Part shown: one piece after another, positions 51,762 through 56,243 of the stretch
How positions within the stretch are numbered: the first letter of the stretch is position 1
Layout of the letters: each line of letters starts with the position of its first letter
Source: JBHJGP01 sp050331695
GTDB taxonomy: Bacteria > Pseudomonadota > Alphaproteobacteria > Geminicoccales > Geminicoccaceae
Assembly: GCA_050331695.1 (NCBI GenBank)
Contig: JBHJGP010000018.1
Coordinates: forward strand, 1-56,243
Direction of reading: 5' to 3'
DNA length: 56,243 nt
Position numbers and translations under genes: made by a program
The notes under the pieces: model-generated
Databases searched by the model: none
What the model saw: the letters and a program-made list of their open reading frames with translations, nothing else
Told to the model about the DNA's origin: nothing

Positions 51762-52403
51762 TCAGGAGCCGCCGGTGCGACCGGCTTCGCGGGCGCGCAG
51801 AACCGGATAGAACTGCGTGAACACGTAGTCGGTCGCCGCGTTCTCCTCATGACAGGCGTTGCAGGTCTCCGCCGGAAAGGCCTCCGCCGAGGCCGCATAG
51901 GGCTCGGGCTGGTGACCGAAGCTGTAGTAAACCCAACCACCAGGGGCGTCGGGGAACCGCTCACTGTCCTTATAAGCCAGCTCAAGACCGGCGAACTCAC
52001 CCATGAAGTAGCCCCGGCCCGAAACCTCAGTGGTTGACCCATCCTCGAGATTTCCATTCTCGCTGTCGCGGATAAGGGCCAGTTCCTTGGCGATCTGGGT
52101 GCCCTGGGCGAACTCGCCCGTCTCCTTGAAGTGCTCCCAGGCCGACGGCTCGATGTAGACGCTGTGATACTCCGGGAATGGCGCCTCGCCTCCATTCAGT
52201 GCGTTGGGCGTCAATGGCGCGCCGACATAGACCCATTCGCGCCAGCCAACGGGCGTCACCACCGAGCCGTCCTCATTGAAGGTGGGTTTGTTGATACCGC
52301 CACTGGCCTCCGCGAAGGGATTGCTGATGCTTGTGCCGCCGGCGCCGGCACAAGCGGCAACGGCAAAGGCGATGCCGGTGGTGGCGAGAAAACGTTTGAT
52401 CAT
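51762..52403 (-). CDS. cytochrome P460 family lipoprotein
   Basis: 213 residues with lipobox V-A-A-C (C18). The body matches the P460 family: W-R-E-W-V-Y-V-G, S-V-Y-I-E-P-S-A-W, E-F-A-Q-G-T, and the haem-binding C-N-A-C-H at 181-185 followed by D-Y-V-F-T-Q-F-Y-P. Cytochromes P460 oxidise hydroxylamine or bind nitric oxide in some bacteria; cytochrome c-prime-beta relatives only bind. Which applies here cannot be told. The ribosome-binding site is AGAGGTC. It lies between an epimerase and an OxyR-like gene on the same strand. Confidence 0.88.
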   Translation of the reverse strand: MIKRFLATTGIAFAVAACAGAGGTSISNPFAEASGGINKPTFNEDGSVVTPVGWREWVYVGAPLTPNALNGGEAPFPEYHSVYIEPSAWEHFKETGEFAQGTQIAKELALIRDSENGNLEDGSTTEVSGRGYFMGEFAGLELAYKDSERFPDAPGGWVYYSFGHQPEPYAASAEAFPAETCNACHEENAATDYVFTQFYPVLRAREAGRTGGS

Positions 52404-52608
52404 GACCTCTGTCCCCCCTTATGACTATTTTTTGGGTTGGCTGCTCAACATTTCGGCAATATTCCGCTGCCGATGGGCTGTCCAATCGAAATCGGTCGTG
52501 AAACGGTAACGCAGTTTCACACTGTGGTGACGGCCGGGAACAAAGAGACTGTTGGCCCGTGGCCCGACGCGGTCGCCCGAGGCACGCCAGGCGTGATCGG
52601 GTCAGCGG

Positions 52609-53532
52609 TCAGGCGATAATGCTCACGTCCTTAACCCGACGCTTGAGAACGCCTCTGATCAGCCCGGCGAGTGCCAGAAACTCGTCCTGCCTCGCGGCGT
52701 GCCGGCGCCAAATCATGCCGATCGTTCGGACCGGAGCGCGGCTGCGAAGCTTTAGGGCAATGACTTGTTGGTCGTTCGCCACCTCGGAAAGCACGTAAAG
52801 CGCGGGCAACAACGACAATCCCATGCCCATGCTAACCATGTGGCGCAGCGTATCGAGGCTGGTTCCCTCATAATCGAGAGCCAGCTTGGCGCCGAATTGG
52901 TCGCACAACTGGCTAACCTGGTCGTGCAGCCGATGTCCGGGCTCCAGGGTCAAAACGGTTTCACCTTTCAGGTCTCTGTGTTCCAGCTCGCGCTTCTGGG
53001 CCAATTTGTGCTCCTTGGACATCACGACCCACAAGGGCTCGCGAAACAGCCGAGTTATCGCCAAGTCCGCGCCCTTCACTGGCAAGGGGAACAGCAGGAG
53101 GTCGAAATCTCCCTCGTCAATCCCGCGAAGCAACGCCTTTGGCAGGCCCTCGCGCACATAGAGCTTCAGGTCGGGATAGGTTTGATGTAGCTCGGGCAGA
53201 ATATGGGGCAGAAGATAGGGTCCGAGTGACGGCAATACGCCGACACGGATCGTGCCACTCAGCAGGTGTTTGTCGCGTTTCGCGAGCTCGACGATATCCC
53301 TGACGTCGCGCAGCACGTTTTTCGCACGGCCGGCGATCTCCTCACCGATGGGGGTTAGGATGACGCGGGACCGGCTGCGCTCCACGAGTTGCACCCCAAG
53401 TTTTTCCTCCAGCTCGCGCAATTGCCCGCTGAGCGTTGGTTGCGTCACATGCGTCAGCTCGGCCGCCCGACGAAAATGCAGCGTGTCGGCGACCGCGACA
53501 AGGTAACGGAACTGCTGGAGCGTTGGCATCAT
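52609..53532 (-). CDS. LysR family regulator, OxyR-like without the peroxidatic cysteine
   Basis: 307 residues with an N-terminal LysR helix-turn-helix (20-45) and a substrate-binding domain. It aligns with OxyR through L-E-P-G-H and later L-C. In OxyR the motif is G-H-C-L-R-D-Q with a second cysteine nine residues on. Here position 201 is arginine and only the second cysteine (C210) is kept. The codon is CGG, two changes away from any cysteine codon. It cannot therefore sense peroxide by the classic disulphide. It is divergent from uspA. Confidence 0.85.
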   Translation of the reverse strand: MMPTLQQFRYLVAVADTLHFRRAAELTHVTQPTLSGQLRELEEKLGVQLVERSRSRVILTPIGEEIAGRAKNVLRDVRDIVELAKRDKHLLSGTIRVGVLPSLGPYLLPHILPELHQTYPDLKLYVREGLPKALLRGIDEGDFDLLLFPLPVKGADLAITRLFREPLWVVMSKEHKLAQKRELEHRDLKGETVLTLEPGHRLHDQVSQLCDQFGAKLALDYEGTSLDTLRHMVSMGMGLSLLPALYVLSEVANDQQVIALKLRSRAPVRTIGMIWRRHAARQDEFLALAGLIRGVLKRRVKDVSIIA

Positions 53533-53547
53533 TCAAGCCATGTGCGG

Positions 53548-53626
53548 TTGATAGGTGAAAGGCAAAGCCTATCGAAACTACTCTGAACTTCGATTGGATC
53601 AATCAAGACTGCCGTCACATCTACCA
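53548..53626 (+). promoter_or_regulatory. uspA promoter module (LysR-type site plus conserved core)
   Basis: GATAGG (53550-53555) and CCTATC (53568-53573) form an inverted repeat. Seventeen bases further begins CGATTGGATC (53591-53600), and CTACCA follows at 53621-53626. The same order and the same 17-base gap occur upstream of the third TAXI gene. Within the core, TTGGAT could serve as the -35 element. The inverted repeat starts just upstream of the OxyR-like gene's start codon, as LysR sites often do. Confidence 0.55.
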
Positions 53627-53700
53627 TTAATACCAGGTTGCCTTGCGCTGATCGAAAGGAAGGATCGGCGGCCGGGCGCCGAGAAGCAGAGAGGCGGATC

Positions 53701-54702
53701 ATGAGACGGTTCAAGAACATTCTGTTGGTGTGTGACGAAGGCAGCATCAACGAGGCCGTCATCGATCGGGCGGCCCGCCTGGCGAAGGCCAATGAGGCCC
53801 GGCTTACCCTGGTGGATTTTATCGAGGCGGCGCCGGGGGAACTGGCCCGGATGTTCGCAGCCCTGCCGGGCGTCCGAGCTCACGACGTCGAGCACGAGGT
53901 CTTGGCGTTTCATCGAGCACGTTTGGCCACCTTGGCGGAGCGGGTCCGAGCTCAGGACGTCGACACGCGAGAGCACCTGGTTCAAGGGATCGGGTTCGTC
54001 GAGGTCATCCGTAAGGTCTTGCGCGACCGTCATGATCTCGTGATCAAGGGCGCGGGCGGCCGGGATGAGGGCCAGTCCCTGTTCTTCGCCAGTAACGATT
54101 TGCATCTTCTGCGCAAATGTCCGTGCCCCGTTTGGATTATGAAAAAGGCCGAACCGCGCCCCTTTCGGCGAATTCTGGCGGCAGTCGATCCGCAGCCGGA
54201 CGATCCGCAACGCACAGCGCTCAATAAGCTCACCATCCAGCTAGCCACCTCGCTGGCCACCGACAACGAGGGCGAGGTCTACGTGGTGCACGCGTGGAAA
54301 CTGGAAGAAGAGATGACCATAAGGGGCAGCCCTTTCCTTCGCGTCGCGGAAAAGCAGATTGATGCGCTGTTAAATGAGCAGCGACGCCAGCGCGGCTGGG
54401 CCCTCAACCAACTGCTCTCGGAATGCCCTGCGACCGAAGCGAAACGCAAGGTCTACCTAATTAAGGGGGCGGCTCGTGAGGTGGTCCCGGACTTTGCGAA
54501 AAGACACGATGTCGAACTCATCGTCATGGGAACCGTGGGCCGGACCGGCGTTAGCGGTCTGTTTATCGGCAACACCGCCGAGGCAATCCTCAATCAGGTC
54601 GAGTGTTCCGTCCTGGCTGTGAAACCGCCCGGATTCAAGACGCCGGTCGCGCTCGAAAGCTCGGCGCAGACCGGAGCGAAACCCGGTGAGCACGCCGCCT
54701 AG
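53701..54702 (+). CDS. tandem universal stress protein (UspE-like)
   Basis: 333 residues with two Usp domains (about 1-150 and 155-310). The second carries the ATP-binding pattern G-T-V-G-R-T-G-V-S-G-L-F-I-G-N-T-A-E; the first is degenerate. Usp proteins accumulate under stress and growth arrest. The ATG at 53701 has GAGGCGGATC upstream. It is divergent from the OxyR-like gene and preceded by the shared promoter module. Confidence 0.9.
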   Translation: MRRFKNILLVCDEGSINEAVIDRAARLAKANEARLTLVDFIEAAPGELARMFAALPGVRAHDVEHEVLAFHRARLATLAERVRAQDVDTREHLVQGIGFVEVIRKVLRDRHDLVIKGAGGRDEGQSLFFASNDLHLLRKCPCPVWIMKKAEPRPFRRILAAVDPQPDDPQRTALNKLTIQLATSLATDNEGEVYVVHAWKLEEEMTIRGSPFLRVAEKQIDALLNEQRRQRGWALNQLLSECPATEAKRKVYLIKGAAREVVPDFAKRHDVELIVMGTVGRTGVSGLFIGNTAEAILNQVECSVLAVKPPGFKTPVALESSAQTGAKPGEHAA

Positions 54703-55104
54703 CGATCTGGATTAATCGGAGGCCGCCCGTCCGACTAACCCGAGAGACATTCGGGCGATGACGGAAAAGTACCCCGATTGATAAAACCTATCAATCAAAG
54801 CCGATTAATCGATTGGATCGATAAGATCTGACCGCCACCTACCAGAGAAGTCGGAGGCTTTGGCATGACGAACATCGCAACGGATGCTGGTGGAACGGCC
54901 ATGCGCCTCGGCCCATGGCTGTCGATGGCGTGCACTCACGCCGCAGTGAGGCGATTTGATGCTCAAAGCTCCCGTTCTGATCATCGCCATCGTGTTCGAC
55001 CGATCCACCTTATCGACCGGCGCGGCGCCAACACTGTCCCACGTCTCGCGTTGGTCGATCTCACAGTTTCGCCGGCTCCGTTCCGGTTATCAGGAGGAGA
55101 ACCT
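54703..55104. other. 402-bp leader region of the third TAXI gene
   Basis: No supported gene. It contains a weak hairpin after uspA (CCCGA/TCGGG around 54739-54755), the promoter module at 54773-54844 and a roughly 260-base leader. In the leader, ATG 54865 with GGAGG upstream runs in frame to the TAXI gene without a stop, and a 52-codon reading at 54959-55117 overlaps its start. Neither is accepted as a gene, but both could be leader ORFs. Confidence 0.5.
54773..54844 (+). promoter_or_regulatory. TAXI gene promoter module (perfect LysR-type inverted repeat plus conserved core)
   Basis: GATTGATA (54776-54783) and TATCAATC (54789-54796) form a perfect inverted repeat. CCTATC (54787-54792) lies across its right arm, and 17 bases later comes CGATTGGATC (54810-54819), then CTACCA (54839-54844). 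The core aligns with the uspA core over 35 bases with few gaps. Confidence 0.6.
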
Positions 55105-56091
55105 ATGGTCCTTTTAAGACCCAAGACACTGTTAGGCGTGCTCACTGTCACCGCGGTTGCCAGCTTAGGCGAGCCTGTTCGAGCAGATCAGAGTGAGTGG
55201 CCGGACAGCTTTACCGTGGGCACCGCGAGCCAAGGGGGGACCTATTTCGTCTACGGTTCCGGTTGGACCAACCTGGTGTCCGAGGCGCTGGGCGTAAACG
55301 GTAGCAGCGAGGTCACCGGTGGTCCGGTCCAGAACGCGGCGCTGATCCAAACCGGCGAATTGGAAATGGGCATGGTCACTATGGGGCCGGCCTTCGATGC
55401 GCTCAACGGCGAAAGCGCCCTGGCGCCGGGCCTGAAACACGACAAGCTTCGGGCCATGTTTCCGATGTATAAGACCGGGTTTCACATGATGGCACTGGCC
55501 AACTCCGGCATCGACAGCTTCGAGACGATTCCGGACGGCGCGGTCGTCGGCGTCGGACCCGCGGGCGGTACACCCGGCACCTACTGGCCACGCTTTTTCG
55601 AAACCCTGGGTAAATCGGTCGACGTTCGCCACGGAGGCGCTGCCGACCTCGCCGGGCAACTTCAAGACGGCCTGATCGACGTGTTTGCGTTTGCCGCCGG
55701 ACTGCCATTCCCGGCATTCAGCCAGGTCGAAGCCCAGGCTGACGTCAACTTTTTCGGCTTTACGGACGAGCAGGTCGCGACGCTGGTCGAAAGCCAGCCG
55801 GTCGCGCCGTTCTCCATCCCGGCTGACACCTACCCGTCTTTGACCGAGGACAATGCCACGGTCTCGATGTGGAACTTCGCCGTCGCCAACGCTGACCTGC
55901 CAGCGAGCTTCGTCTACCAGGTCGTCGATACGGTGATGGGCCAGCACAAGAGAATGACGGAAATTCACAAAGCCGCGGTCGAAACGGTTCCGGAAAACCA
56001 TGACAAGAACACGTTCCTCCCTTGGCATCCTGGTGCCGTGGAATGGTTTGAGGAAAACGGTTTCGAGATTGCCGACGACCTGAAAGGCTGA
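55105..56091 (+). CDS. TAXI-family solute-binding protein (third copy)
   Basis: 328 residues. The ATG at 55105 has a near-perfect AGGAGGAGA ribosome-binding site and starts a signal peptide (V-L-T-V-T-A-V-A-S-L-G-E-P-V-R-A). The mature domain has F-T-V-G-T-A-S-Q-G-G-T-Y-F-V-Y-G, G-P-V-Q-N-A-A-L-I-Q-T-G and V-G-P-A-G-G-T-P-G-T-Y-W. No TRAP permease gene is visible before the window ends. Confidence 0.9.
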   Translation: MVLLRPKTLLGVLTVTAVASLGEPVRADQSEWPDSFTVGTASQGGTYFVYGSGWTNLVSEALGVNGSSEVTGGPVQNAALIQTGELEMGMVTMGPAFDALNGESALAPGLKHDKLRAMFPMYKTGFHMMALANSGIDSFETIPDGAVVGVGPAGGTPGTYWPRFFETLGKSVDVRHGGAADLAGQLQDGLIDVFAFAAGLPFPAFSQVEAQADVNFFGFTDEQVATLVESQPVAPFSIPADTYPSLTEDNATVSMWNFAVANADLPASFVYQVVDTVMGQHKRMTEIHKAAVETVPENHDKNTFLPWHPGAVEWFEENGFEIADDLKG

Positions 56092-56096
56092 CGAAC

Positions 56097-56124
56097 GCCG
56101 GGCTGGTCCTCGAGACCGCCCGGC
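56097..56124 (+). terminator. hairpin terminator after the third TAXI gene
   Basis: GCCGGGC (56097-56103) pairs with GCCCGGC (56118-56124), and GGTC/GACC extend the stem inside past one bulged T. Only a short T pair follows, so termination is likely but not strong. Confidence 0.5.
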
Positions 56125-56145
56125 TTAGGAGCCCCGGCGCGGCCA

Positions 56146-56243
56146 GGGGGGGGGGGGGGGGATTTTAATAAAGAAAAAAGGGAGGCGCCAGGGGGGGCGC
56201 GGAAAAGAATAGGGGGGGGGAGGAGGGGAGCGGAGGGGGGGGT
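56146..56243. other. low-complexity G-rich end, probable sequencing or assembly artefact
   Basis: Starts with a run of 16 G (56146-56161) and continues with repeated G blocks and A-rich fragments to the last base. It does not resemble the base composition or structure of the preceding 56 kb. It should not be interpreted biologically. Confidence 0.8.

Noticed and set aside
52437..52619. 60-codon reading starting with TTG between the P460 and LysR genes
   Set aside because: No ribosome-binding site, no motif, overlaps the LysR stop on the other strand.
1..56243. CRISPR arrays, insertion sequences, prophage or integrative element
   Set aside because: No spaced repeats, transposase, integrase, terminal inverted repeats or tRNA-associated direct repeats were seen; gene content is chromosomal.

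Overview
The window is a GC-rich, gene-dense piece of chromosome, most likely from an alphaproteobacterium of the Rhodospirillales/Kiloniellales type. The clues are family-level. There is a holA-lptE-leuS-DUF3576 block, a SUV3-type helicase, a DUF1013/TrcR regulator, a DUF6898 protein, ApaG, an alphaproteobacterial Porin_4-type porin and several TAXI-type solute-binding proteins. No rRNA, CRISPR array, insertion sequence, integrase or prophage was seen. The last 100 bases are runs of G that look like a contig-end artefact, so the piece is probably one contig of a draft or metagenome assembly.

Layout. 0.5-4.8 kb: an S24-fold protein without catalytic residues, an OppBC permease pair without its other subunits, and a TetR regulator facing a secreted DM13 protein across two matching operators. 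4.9-9.7 kb: housekeeping block for replication (holA), outer-membrane LPS assembly (lptE) and leucyl-tRNA charging (leuS). 9.8-13.8 kb: two outer-membrane barrels, a JmjC-type oxygenase and a PLP-homeostasis protein. 13.8-18.4 kb: a CGNR zinc-finger regulator facing azlCD across two matching repeats, then an S4 RNA-binding protein coupled to the SUV3-like helicase. 18.7-25.6 kb: a membrane-embedded spermidine-synthase-like enzyme and an RND efflux pump with its adaptor. 25.7-31.9 kb: small DUF6898 protein, oxidoreductase, acetyltransferase, then a membrane-anchored TAXI protein, a MASE1 histidine kinase and a second TAXI protein. 31.9-40.3 kb: TrkH, ApaG, an acyl-CoA synthetase, TrmO, tRNA-Val, GlmU, a TPR/SH3 protein, TrcR and HtpX. 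40.4-45.7 kb: malic enzyme, then a ferredoxin reductase/ferredoxin/SDR operon and a DUF3313 lipoprotein. 45.8-50.5 kb: an AraC regulator facing a membrane protein fused to a ferredoxin domain, which overlaps an MscS channel gene. 50.6-56.1 kb: NAD-dependent epimerase, cytochrome P460 lipoprotein, OxyR-like regulator, tandem universal stress protein and a third TAXI protein.

The most interesting signals are regulatory or architectural. (1) A putative quinone/haem membrane anchor with a [2Fe-2S] domain is translationally coupled to an MscS channel. (2) A TAXI-kinase-TAXI cluster has no transporter. (3) An OxyR homologue lacks the peroxide-sensing cysteine and sits beside two promoters (uspA and the third TAXI gene) that share the same layout of elements. 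(4) Two regulator/target pairs (TetR-DM13 and CGNR-azlCD) each carry two inverted repeats set exactly 40 bp apart. All functional statements come from reading the sequence and from family knowledge; no database search was run.
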